Positions 9,003 to 16,763 of a DNA stretch of 53,651 nucleotides are shown here, one piece after another. The number at the start of each line of letters is the position of its first letter. The stretch's first letter is position 1. This DNA is from Ktedonobacterales bacterium (GTDB taxonomy: Bacteria; Chloroflexota; Ktedonobacteria; Ktedonobacterales; DATBGS01). Both the position numbers and the translations under genes were made by a program. The notes below the pieces were generated by a model. The model was not told the origin of the DNA and did no database searches. It saw only the letters and a list, made by a program, of their open reading frames with translations. Where the stretch lies: assembly GCA_036557285.1 (NCBI GenBank), contig DATBHW010000004.1:1-53651 (forward strand), written 5' to 3'.

Positions 9003-11303
9003 ATGTTCTCCCGGTATCATTACTCGCGTTGGGATGGCACGCAGCGTATCGAGGGGCTGGACGCCGACGAGATTCTGGACGCGCTCTCCGAAGATTTTCT
9101 GCGTGAGGGCGATCTGCGTCGCGCTATGGAACGGATGATGCGCCAGGGCTTCCAGGGCCGCAATGGCGAGCGCCGCATGGGCCTGCAAGAACTGATGGAG
9201 CGGCTGCGCAACCGGCGCCAGCAGCAGCTCCAGCGCTACAATATGTCCTCTGTGATGGAAGATATTCAGAAAAAACTCGAAGAAGTCAAGCAGATGGAGC
9301 GGGCGGGCATCCAGCGCCGCCTGGACGAAGCCGCCGGTCGTCCACAGCAGCCCCGACCAGAGCGCGGCGCGCAAGACCAGCAAGGCCAGGGCGGAGAAAA
9401 CGGCCAGGAGGGGCAGGAAGGACCACAAGGGCAGCAAGGGCAGGAGGGTCGGGAAGGGCAGCGCGGACAATCCGGCCAGCGACAAACTGGTCAGCAAGGC
9501 TTGCAGGGGCAGCAGGGGCAATCTGGCGCGCAGCAGGGCGAACGTATGCGATCCGGTCAGCAGGGGCAGGACAGTGAAGAGCAAGAAGGCCAATCCGGCT
9601 CGCCACAGGCTGGCTCGCAGCAGGGGGGAATGCCAGAAGGGCTTGACCCCGAAGCCTTGCGCAAGATGCTGGAGAAAGTCGCCAACCGCAAGCTTGAATA
9701 TCTGGATAACCTGCCACCGGATGTGGCTGGACAGATCAAATCGCTGAGCGAATACGATTTCATGGATGACGACGCCCGCCAGGCGTTTCAAGAACTCTTG
9801 CAGATGCTCCAGCAGCAGGTGATGCAGCAATACTTCCAGGGCATGCAGCAGGCCATCCAGAACATGTCGCCGGAAGACCTCAAGCGCATGCGCGATATGG
9901 TGCGCGAACTCAATCAGATGCTGCGCGAAAAGCAGGAGGGTGGCGAACCGGATTTCGATGCTTTCATGCAGAAATACGGCGATTTCTTTAGCCCTGGCAT
10001 CAACAACCTGGATGATCTGATTGACCAGATGCAGCGGCAGATGGCGCAAATGCAGGCGCTGATGGACAGCATGACACCAGAGCAGCGCGATGAACTGCGC
10101 GGCATGGTCGATCAATTGCTGGGTGACGACCGCCTGCGCGTTGACATGATGGAACTGGCGATGAATCTGGACCGGCTCTCGCCCAACGATTATCGCACGC
10201 AGTATAACTTCAGAGGAGATGAGCCGCTGAGCTTGCAAGAAGCGATGCAGTTGATGGGTCGGCTTCAGGGGATGGACGAACTGGAGGAGCAGTTCCGCGA
10301 CGCCCGCCGCCTGGGCGACCTGGATGAGATTGACGCCGAGAAAGTGCGTCAACTGGTGGGCGACGAAGAGGGCCAGGCGCTGGAACAGCTTCAGGAACTG
10401 ATGAAGCTGCTGGAAGAGGCTGGCTACATCCAGAAGCAGGGGAGCCGCTGGGAACTGACCGCGCGCGGTATCCGCAAGATCGGGCAAAAAGCGCTACAGG
10501 ATATTTTTGCCCAGTTGAAGAAGGACCGCTTTGGCCGCCACGCGACGATCACGCGCGGCGTCGGCGGCGAACGCATTGACGAAAGCAAACTCTATCAGTT
10601 CGGCGATCCGTTCTTGCTCGACCTGCAAAAAACCCTGATGAACTCCATCCACCGCAACGGCATCGGCACGCCCGTCGGACTGGACAAAGATGACTTTGAG
10701 GTCTATCGCACCGAGTTTCTGACGCAATCCTCAACAGTCCTCATGCTCGATATGAGTATGAGCATGGTCTATGGCTATCTGTATCAGGCTGCTAAACGAG
10801 TAGCGGTTGCCCTGGAGAGCCTGATTCGCGGGCAGTTCCCGCGTGACAAGCTCTCGATCATCACGTTTGCCCGCATCGCCCGACAGCGCAAGGCGGAAGA
10901 ACTGGTGGGGCTGGGGTCGTATGACCATGAGCAAGGCACCAACATGGCGCATGGGCTGATCCTGGCGCGGCAACTCCTCGAAAAACAGAAGGGTACAAAT
11001 CGCCAGATCATTCTGATTACCGATGGCGGCCCCACGATGTCCTACGAAGAGGGCGAATGGTGGTTCGGTATGCCGCCCAACTTCGCCGCCGAGCAGCAGA
11101 CGTTACGCGAGGTGCAGCGCTGCACGCGTGATGGCATCGTGATTAACACCTTTATGCTGGACCGTGATCCCTGGATGATTCAGTTCGTTAATGAGATGGC
11201 CCAGATCAACGGCGGGCGCACCTTCTTCGCTACGCCTGAAAACCTGGGCGAATATATTCTCGTTGACTATGTGAGCAACAAGCGTAAGCGTGTCAAGCAA
11301 TAA
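9003..11303 (+). CDS. VWA-domain protein with collagen-like Gln/Gly-rich linker
   Basis: A 766-residue soluble protein, probably the partner of the upstream MoxR-type ATPase. The first ~110 residues are charged and helical. Residues ~115-215 are a low-complexity linker built from repeats such as GQQGQEG and GQSG, giving a collagen-like look. A long helical middle follows, rich in Gln, Met, Asp and Leu (QMQRQMAQMQALMDSM). The C-terminal von Willebrand A domain has the metal-binding MIDAS: DMSMS near residue 582, the GTNMAHG threonine near 645, and ITDGGP near 672. The layout matches the BchD/CobT-like partners of AAA+ chelatases. ATG at 9003 has GGAAGGGA upstream; the frame open back to 8850 overlaps the ATPase gene and the hairpin region and is not used. 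Confidence 0.85.
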   Translation: MFSRYHYSRWDGTQRIEGLDADEILDALSEDFLREGDLRRAMERMMRQGFQGRNGERRMGLQELMERLRNRRQQQLQRYNMSSVMEDIQKKLEEVKQMERAGIQRRLDEAAGRPQQPRPERGAQDQQGQGGENGQEGQEGPQGQQGQEGREGQRGQSGQRQTGQQGLQGQQGQSGAQQGERMRSGQQGQDSEEQEGQSGSPQAGSQQGGMPEGLDPEALRKMLEKVANRKLEYLDNLPPDVAGQIKSLSEYDFMDDDARQAFQELLQMLQQQVMQQYFQGMQQAIQNMSPEDLKRMRDMVRELNQMLREKQEGGEPDFDAFMQKYGDFFSPGINNLDDLIDQMQRQMAQMQALMDSMTPEQRDELRGMVDQLLGDDRLRVDMMELAMNLDRLSPNDYRTQYNFRGDEPLSLQEAMQLMGRLQGMDELEEQFRDARRLGDLDEIDAEKVRQLVGDEEGQALEQLQELMKLLEEAGYIQKQGSRWELTARGIRKIGQKALQDIFAQLKKDRFGRHATITRGVGGERIDESKLYQFGDPFLLDLQKTLMNSIHRNGIGTPVGLDKDDFEVYRTEFLTQSSTVLMLDMSMSMVYGYLYQAAKRVAVALESLIRGQFPRDKLSIITFARIARQRKAEELVGLGSYDHEQGTNMAHGLILARQLLEKQKGTNRQIILITDGGPTMSYEEGEWWFGMPPNFAAEQQTLREVQRCTRDGIVINTFMLDRDPWMIQFVNEMAQINGGRTFFATPENLGEYILVDYVSNKRKRVKQ

Positions 11304-11348
11304 CGCTCACGGCGCTGCCGCGATTGTAAAGAGTGAGGAAACGACCCT

Positions 11349-12110
11349 ATGGCGGGCGTCGGCCAGCAGCAGATCGAATTGCCACCAGACCTCGAAACCC
11401 TGCTGATCGGCGCCCGGCAGATAGGGCTGAGCCTCGCGCCAGCGCAGCTTCAGCAGTTCACCTGGTACCGCGATCTGCTCCTCGATTGGAACCAGCGCGT
11501 CAACCTCACCGCAATCACCGACCCGCAGGACGTACTGACCAGACACTTTCTGGATTCGCTGGCCTGCCTCTTCGCCATCCCGCCAGCCGAGCAAAAGAAG
11601 TCGCTCCGACTCCTTGATGTTGGCAGCGGAGCAGGCTTCCCAGGACTGCCGCTTCAGATCGTCTTCCCCGATTGGCGAGTCACGCTGCTGGAGGCAACCG
11701 GCAAGAAGGTGCGCTTTCTGGAAGCAGTTATCGCCAGCCTGAAGCTCAGTCAAGCGCGGGCTATCCAGGGGCGCGCCGAGGAACTGGCCCACGACCAGAC
11801 GCATCGCGCCCGCTACGATCTTGTCACTGCGCGGGGGCTGGCCGCGCTCCCCACGCTGCTGGAATATTGCCTGCCCTTCTGTCACCCTGGTGGCCTGGTC
11901 ATCGCCCCCAAAAAAGGCGCGATCAGCGCGGAAGTGGAGCAAGGCAAACGCGCTGCCGTTCTCCTTGGCGGGCGCTTTGTTGAGGTGCGCCCCTTTAGCC
12001 TGCCTGGCTTAGAAGATCAACGGGCGCTGGCCGTCTTTCGGGCCACACGCGCCGCGCCCGCCCAGTATCCACGACGGGCAGGCGCGCCAGTCAAGCAGCC
12101 GCTGGGGTGA
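11349..12110 (+). CDS. rsmG: 16S rRNA (guanine527-N7)-methyltransferase RsmG
   Basis: RsmG methylates N7 of G527 in the 530 loop of 16S rRNA using S-adenosylmethionine. Family landmarks are present: WNQRVNLTAITDP, then RHFLDSLA, the cofactor motif LLDVGSGAGFPGLPL, and VTARGLAALPTLLEY. The protein has 253 residues against about 210-240 usually. The extra length is a basic, proline-rich tail (AAPAQYPRRAGAPVKQ). The gene follows the VWA gene by 45 bases in the same direction, and GAGTGAGGA lies before the ATG. Its stop is only 9 bases from the convergent purA stop. Confidence 0.93.
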   Translation: MAGVGQQQIELPPDLETLLIGARQIGLSLAPAQLQQFTWYRDLLLDWNQRVNLTAITDPQDVLTRHFLDSLACLFAIPPAEQKKSLRLLDVGSGAGFPGLPLQIVFPDWRVTLLEATGKKVRFLEAVIASLKLSQARAIQGRAEELAHDQTHRARYDLVTARGLAALPTLLEYCLPFCHPGGLVIAPKKGAISAEVEQGKRAAVLLGGRFVEVRPFSLPGLEDQRALAVFRATRAAPAQYPRRAGAPVKQPLG

Positions 12111-12119
12111 AAGCATCTA

Positions 12120-13418
12120 TCACGCCTGCGCGATCAGCGCAGACTCCCGGTAAATCGTCTGCCCCCGGCTGGGGCCAACCGAAATCAGGGAGATAGGCGT
12201 CTCAATCAGTTCGCTGAGGCGATCAAGATAGCACTTTGCCGCTGGTGGCAGATCGGCGTAGTTCGTGATCCGGCTGGTCTCGCACTGCCAGCCCGGCAGT
12301 TCTTCATAGACTGGCTCGCACGCCGCCAGATCGAGCAGATTGGCCGGAGGCGTTCGCACAATCTGCCCGCGCAGGCGATAGGCTGTGCAAAGCTTGAGCG
12401 TCTCAAACACATCCAGCACGTCCAGCTTCATCATTACCGCGCTCGACAGCCCGTTTAACCGCGCCGAATAACGCGCCGCCACCGCGTCAAACCAGCCACA
12501 GCGGCGCGGCCTGCCGCTCGTCGTGCCATACTCGCGCCCCCGCTCGCGCAAGGCCTCGCCCGTCTCATTCAGCAGTTCCACTGGCATCGGGCCACTGCCT
12601 ACACGAGTCGTATACGCTTTATACACGCCGATCACCTGCTCGATGCTGCGCGCCGGGAGACCGGCCCCCGTGGAAGCATATCCGGCAACGGTAGTCGAGG
12701 ACGTGACGAACGGATAGGTGCCAAAATCAACATCAAGCAGCGCGCCATGCGCGCCCTCCAGCAAAAGAGCGTCCCCGGCAGCGAGCGCGTCTTGCAAGAG
12801 CGTCTGGGTATCGGTAATGAGCGGGCGCAGGTGCTCGCCATACGCCAGATACTCGCTACAGATCGCGTCCGGCGAGAGCGGCGGCTGCCCATAGACAGCC
12901 GTAATAATCCGGTTTTTCTGCTGGAGCACGCTGGTCAGCCTGGCGCGGAACTGGTCGGCATCCAGCAAATCGCCTGCCCGGATGCCCGTTCGAGCATACT
13001 TATCCACATAAGCCGGACCAATGCCGCGCAGCGTCGTCCCAATCTTGTCAGCGCCCCGGCTCTCCTCTTCCAGACGATCTAGCAAGAAGTGATAGGGCAT
13101 CACCAGATGCGCCCGATCACTGATATGAATCTGATCGAGATTCACGCCCTGAAGGCGCAGGGCTTCCAACTCCTCCAGCAATCCTTTGGGGTCAATGACG
13201 ACCCCATTACCGATGACTCCCCTGGTTTGCGGGTGCAGCACTCCTGCTGGTACCTGATGAAAAGCAAACTCTCCGCCGTCATACACCACCCGATGCCCAG
13301 CATTGCCGCCGCCTTGATAGCGCACCACGTAATCCGCCTGCGCCGCTAGCTCATCAATGATCTTGCCCTTGCCTTCGTCGCCCCACTGAGCGCCGACAAC
13401 CGCTGTCACACTCACCAT
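12120..13418 (-). CDS. purA: Adenylosuccinate synthetase
   Basis: PurA joins IMP and aspartate, using GTP, in the first step from IMP to AMP; it is cytosolic. The 432 residues match the normal length. The N-terminal GTP loop GAQWGDEGKGKIIDELA is followed by GGGNAGHRVV and FHQVPAGVLHP. The IMP-site region DKIGTTLRGIGPAY comes next, then TTSGRPRRCGWFD. The C-terminal ISVGPSRGQTI is the guanine-specificity region. GAGAGGAAA precedes the ATG. The gene lies 22 bases downstream of the spermidine-synthase-like gene and is probably transcribed with it. Confidence 0.96.
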   Translation of the reverse strand: MVSVTAVVGAQWGDEGKGKIIDELAAQADYVVRYQGGGNAGHRVVYDGGEFAFHQVPAGVLHPQTRGVIGNGVVIDPKGLLEELEALRLQGVNLDQIHISDRAHLVMPYHFLLDRLEEESRGADKIGTTLRGIGPAYVDKYARTGIRAGDLLDADQFRARLTSVLQQKNRIITAVYGQPPLSPDAICSEYLAYGEHLRPLITDTQTLLQDALAAGDALLLEGAHGALLDVDFGTYPFVTSSTTVAGYASTGAGLPARSIEQVIGVYKAYTTRVGSGPMPVELLNETGEALRERGREYGTTSGRPRRCGWFDAVAARYSARLNGLSSAVMMKLDVLDVFETLKLCTAYRLRGQIVRTPPANLLDLAACEPVYEELPGWQCETSRITNYADLPPAAKCYLDRLSELIETPISLISVGPSRGQTIYRESALIAQA

Positions 13419-13440
13419 CTATTTCCTCTCTGGAGGGGCT

Positions 13441-15021
13441 TCAATTCCCCTCGGCATAGCTAATCAGCAAATCATTCGTCAATTGCTCAACCGGCGCGCG
13501 GTCATCAGTAAAGACCACGCCCCCATCTGGCCGCCAGACTGATACCTGCGGCGCCACCTCCTGCGCTACCTGGCCTAGCAGGCTATCGGGTTGCAGCGCA
13601 TTCAGATTCTGGCGAAATGTCGTGAGGCTGGTAGGGTGCTTTGTCGCCATAATTTCTGCATTAAACGTACCAGGCACTAAAAAGACATACACGCTCGGAA
13701 AGACCCGGCTGAGCGTATTGACAAACGCCTGCACCAGCCGGAAATTGGTCCGTGTATGCCCCGTGTTGAGCGCCAGCACGCCGTCATCAGCCAGGTGGTC
13801 GCGCAGTTCGCTAAAGAACTCCTCTGTCGTCAGGTGAAAAGGGATATAGGGCTGCTGAAACGCATCAATGGCAATCACATCATAGCTGGCCTGTGTCTGG
13901 CGGACAAACGCGCGCCCATCTTGCTCAAAAATGTGCAGATTCGGCTCGCGCATAGCGAAATACTGTCGGGCCACATCCACAATAGCCGGATCGATCTCTA
14001 CGCCATCAATCTGTACTGCGCTATAGGCGGCGCTAAACTGGCGCGCAATCGTGCCGCCCGCCAGGCCGATGATCGCCAGGCGATGCAGTTGTGACGGCTG
14101 AAAGTTTGGATTAAAGAAGGGCGCGGCCAGAAAATAATCCCAATACCAGCCGGTCAGAATCTGCTGAGGGTTATAGATCGAGTGAATGGCCTGGCCCTCG
14201 TTCAAGATCAATTCTCTGGTCCCATCGGACGCCTGCGTCACCTGAATGTAGTTATAGAGCGATTCTTGCTCATAGATCAGCCCAGGAATAGCTTTCAACG
14301 GCCCCAGCGGCGCGGCGGTCAGCGCGCCCGCTGGCACGATCAGCGCCACCACCAATCCAGCCTGCGCCATAATCTGGGCAATGCGCGGCTGGCGCGCCAG
14401 GCTAGCCGACACAGGGCGCGCGCCGAAGCCGGAGCGCGCGAGCAGGCTCCAGGCCGAAGCCAGGAAGAGCAGTCCTGCAAAGACGAGAAAGCTGCGGCGC
14501 GTGCCAATGGTGGGGATCAGCCAGAAGACCGGCAAAAACGTCCCCAGGATGCTGCCCAGCGTCGAAAGCATATAAATCCCGCCGCTGCTGGAGCCAGCTT
14601 TCTGAAGCCTCGTCATCGTCAGGCGAATGGCAAAGGGCGGAACCATCCCTAGCAGCGTCACAGGGACCAGGAAGAGCAGCAGCACTGATTCCAGCGAACC
14701 CACCAGAATGCCGACGCTGGCCTCGCTCACTCCAATGCCCCCCTGCTGCAAAATCGGACCGCTGATCAAGGGGATCAGCGCCATCGAGACAGCGGCAAGC
14801 AGTAAGAGCAGCGCCAGCGCGCGCTCAGAGGGATAGCGATCTGCCAACCGACCACCTAGAAAATAGCCAACGCTGAGGTACAGGAGAATTAACCCGATCA
14901 GGTTAGCCCAGACCACCTGAGAGGTGCCAAAATAGGGGGCGAGCAAGCGCGCCGCGCACATCTCAATCGCCAGGCCGACAACGCCGCTGAGGAATACCAG
15001 ACTCAACACACGAATACGCAT
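13441..15021 (-). CDS. Membrane-anchored spermidine-synthase-like protein
   Basis: The N-terminal half (about residues 5-240) has roughly seven hydrophobic segments, the first being VLSLVFLSGVVGLAIEM. The C-terminal ~270 residues form a Rossmann methyltransferase/aminopropyltransferase fold of the SpeE type: LAIIGLAGGTIARQF, then the acidic VEIDPAIVDVARQYF, and YDVIAIDAFQQPYIP where SpeE has its DAF loop. This two-part plan is common in Chloroflexota and Planctomycetes. The natural product is generally not proven to be spermidine. ATG at 15021 is preferred to the GTG seven codons earlier. A -10 box and a MITE lie just upstream, and purA follows. Confidence 0.8.
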   Translation of the reverse strand: MRIRVLSLVFLSGVVGLAIEMCAARLLAPYFGTSQVVWANLIGLILLYLSVGYFLGGRLADRYPSERALALLLLLAAVSMALIPLISGPILQQGGIGVSEASVGILVGSLESVLLLFLVPVTLLGMVPPFAIRLTMTRLQKAGSSSGGIYMLSTLGSILGTFLPVFWLIPTIGTRRSFLVFAGLLFLASAWSLLARSGFGARPVSASLARQPRIAQIMAQAGLVVALIVPAGALTAAPLGPLKAIPGLIYEQESLYNYIQVTQASDGTRELILNEGQAIHSIYNPQQILTGWYWDYFLAAPFFNPNFQPSQLHRLAIIGLAGGTIARQFSAAYSAVQIDGVEIDPAIVDVARQYFAMREPNLHIFEQDGRAFVRQTQASYDVIAIDAFQQPYIPFHLTTEEFFSELRDHLADDGVLALNTGHTRTNFRLVQAFVNTLSRVFPSVYVFLVPGTFNAEIMATKHPTSLTTFRQNLNALQPDSLLGQVAQEVAPQVSVWRPDGGVVFTDDRAPVEQLTNDLLISYAEGN

Positions 15022-15082
15022 CAGACTCGCTCTTCCAGACACACCCCGAACGGGTAGCCTCTCTTCAACATCGGGCCAGGAT

Positions 15083-15088
15083 ATTATA
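15083..15088 (-). promoter_or_regulatory. -10 box of the spermidine-synthase-like/purA unit
   Basis: Read on the minus strand, TATAAT lies about 62 bases before the ATG at 15021. The corresponding -35 position (about 15106-15111) falls on the boundary of the adjacent MITE and has no good match, so the insertion may have changed this promoter. Confidence 0.45.
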
Positions 15089-15108
15089 ACGCTTTCAGAG
15101 GGTTCCCG

Positions 15109-15238
15109 CTAGAGTCTGTTATGCACTTTTGCGCGGACTCGCTTTTCACCAAGCTTTGCAGCAACTATGTCAAACTGCGATCCATTGCTGTTAGCCCGGA
15201 CGTGAACTGCCTTCGTAAAAGTGCATAACACGCTCTAG
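15109..15238. mobile_element. 130-bp MITE with 25-bp inverted repeats and TA flanks
   Basis: The arms at 15109-15133 and 15214-15238 are inverted copies that differ at 3 of 25 positions. Both contain GTTATGCACTTTT. A TA dinucleotide sits just inside each outer edge (CTAGAG on the left, CTCTAG on the right). This fits the TA target duplication of the IS630/Tc1 group. The ~80-base interior has no reading frame. It is probably a non-autonomous element mobilised in trans. Confidence 0.7.
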
Positions 15239-15342
15239 AGATGAGCAGATTTGTACAAGCATTCACGCCAGAAACTTGGTGAACTCATCTAGACATACAC
15301 CCAACACCATGCTAGATTGCAGAAAAGATCGGAATGTGAGAC

Positions 15343-16026
15343 ATGAGCAGGTATTACACGGGCAGGCAGGCACGCAGCTACAATGCGCGCTTGCAGAGGT
15401 TCACTGAACGAACGCTCTCAGAGGCCATAGCGATGATTGACATTGCTGCGCTGCGCAGCATGCCAGAACGACAAGGACGGCCCCCACGAGTGCTGGATGT
15501 TGCTTGTGGAACGGGCATCTTCCTGAAGCAATTGCTTGAGCAGGTACCCAATCTCGAAGCCTATGGAATAGACGCGAGCGCCGACATGCTGGCACAAGCA
15601 CAGGCGCTCCTTGCTGAACTCGCGCAGGTACACCTCGAACAGGTAGAGGTGGGTACTGGCGAGACAGAGCTTCTTCCCTACGCGCCAGAAACCTTTGATC
15701 TGATTACCTGTACAAACGCCCTGCATGACCTGCCGGACCCGGTGGGAATGCTCGTGCGCTTGAGGCGACTCCTGGCATCGGGAGGACAATTAGTACTGGA
15801 GGATTTTGCCCGCCGTGCGCCTCCGTTCCCCTGGAAGGTGTTTGAGTGGCTGGTGCGGCGAGTGGTTGGGAGGCAGGTGCATGTCTATACCCTGAAGGAA
15901 GCGGAATCACTCTGTAGAGAGGCGGACCTCCATATCGTCTGTGAAAAAACGTTCAGTATAGACTGGCTCTTGCATGGCTGGGGGTTGCGCGCAAGTCGCC
16001 CTCATTTTGATAAGATGAAGAGTTAA
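15343..16026 (+). CDS. Class I SAM-dependent methyltransferase
   Basis: A 227-residue soluble protein with a UbiE/COQ5-like Rossmann fold. The cofactor motif VLDVACGTGIFLKQLL is at about residues 49-64. The acidic residue of motif II is in AYGIDASADML. Motif IV is DLITCTNALHDLPDP, and the post-motif region LRRLLASGGQLVLEDF is typical. The substrate cannot be told from sequence. Nothing beside it suggests quinone synthesis: a MITE lies upstream and a convergent JAMM gene downstream. A GTGAG stretch before the ATG is a modest ribosome site. Confidence 0.82.
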   Translation: MSRYYTGRQARSYNARLQRFTERTLSEAIAMIDIAALRSMPERQGRPPRVLDVACGTGIFLKQLLEQVPNLEAYGIDASADMLAQAQALLAELAQVHLEQVEVGTGETELLPYAPETFDLITCTNALHDLPDPVGMLVRLRRLLASGGQLVLEDFARRAPPFPWKVFEWLVRRVVGRQVHVYTLKEAESLCREADLHIVCEKTFSIDWLLHGWGLRASRPHFDKMKS

Positions 16027-16091
16027 TGCAAATGGCCGCAACAGATGCAAGGCGCTCAGCCATCAGAAAGCTCAGCTTTCTGATTTGGGGG

Positions 16092-16595
16092 CTATTGATC
16101 TCCGGGGGCATCAGCATTTTGCGCCGACTCGCGCTGAAGCGCAGCAGGAATAAAAATAGGAATGGTCTGTAACCCACTCTGCGGGTCATGCCGATAGGCG
16201 GCAATGCTCAACTCATCTGCTTCGCTGTCATCTCTCGCAGAGCTACGACGACCAGAGAACGAGGCAATCAACCAGACCCAGGGTGAATCTTGCAGATTCT
16301 CCATATTCCCCGTATCAATCCCGCTTGGATAGGGAGGCCCGCCCGGATGGCTATGATAGACCCCCACGATCCGCTCTCCATAGGCCATATCGTATTCCAG
16401 CAGCTCCAGGCTATCAAACTCGAAGCGCACCGAGGAATTGCGCGTATTGCGCAGCGGCAGCGCATCATCGGCGATCCAATCTCCAGCCGGGGTGATTTCA
16501 CCGACGAGCAAGCCGCACGCCTCAATACGCGGACGCTGGAGCATATCTGCGCGGATGGTTTGCCGCGCCTGGGTACTTAAAATAACTTTTGCCAT
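16092..16595 (-). CDS. JAMM/MPN+ metallopeptidase family protein
   Basis: A 167-residue protein with a complete JAMM zinc site: E25 in EACGLLVG, then H81-x-H83, S91 and D94 in HSHPGGPPYPSGID. Bacterial members cleave C-terminal extensions from small sulfur-carrier proteins or remove modifiers. No ThiS/MoaD-like or ubiquitin-like gene lies beside it here. The C-terminal tail after residue 145 is low-complexity. There is no signal peptide, so it is cytosolic. The ATG at 16595 has AGGAA a few bases upstream. The substrate is unknown. Confidence 0.82.
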   Translation of the reverse strand: MAKVILSTQARQTIRADMLQRPRIEACGLLVGEITPAGDWIADDALPLRNTRNSSVRFEFDSLELLEYDMAYGERIVGVYHSHPGGPPYPSGIDTGNMENLQDSPWVWLIASFSGRRSSARDDSEADELSIAAYRHDPQSGLQTIPIFIPAALQRESAQNADAPGDQ

Positions 16596-16703
16596 ACATT
16601 CCTACCAACATCTTTTGTTCTGAGCGCCACTGCCATCCTACCCCACCCACCAGGCAGCGTCAACCCATCGGTTTTGCCTTTTTGCCCGGTAGCCCCAGCC
16701 CAT

Positions 16704-16733
16704 TTGTGTCCGCCCGAAAGCGCGTGATACAAT
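16704..16733 (+). promoter_or_regulatory. Probable promoter of the TPR gene
   Basis: TTGTGT at 16704-16709 and TACAAT at 16728-16733 are 18 bases apart. The -10 is preceded by TG one base away (extended -10). The TPR gene starts 30 bases downstream. Confidence 0.4.
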
Positions 16734-16763
16734 CAGCTTCAGTCTGTGTGAAGGAGCGCGCAT

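Noticed and set aside
8910-10487. 525-codon minus-strand frame opposite the VWA gene
   Set aside because: It is a mirror of the Gln/Gly-rich and helical parts of the VWA protein; Leu/His-rich with no ribosome site.
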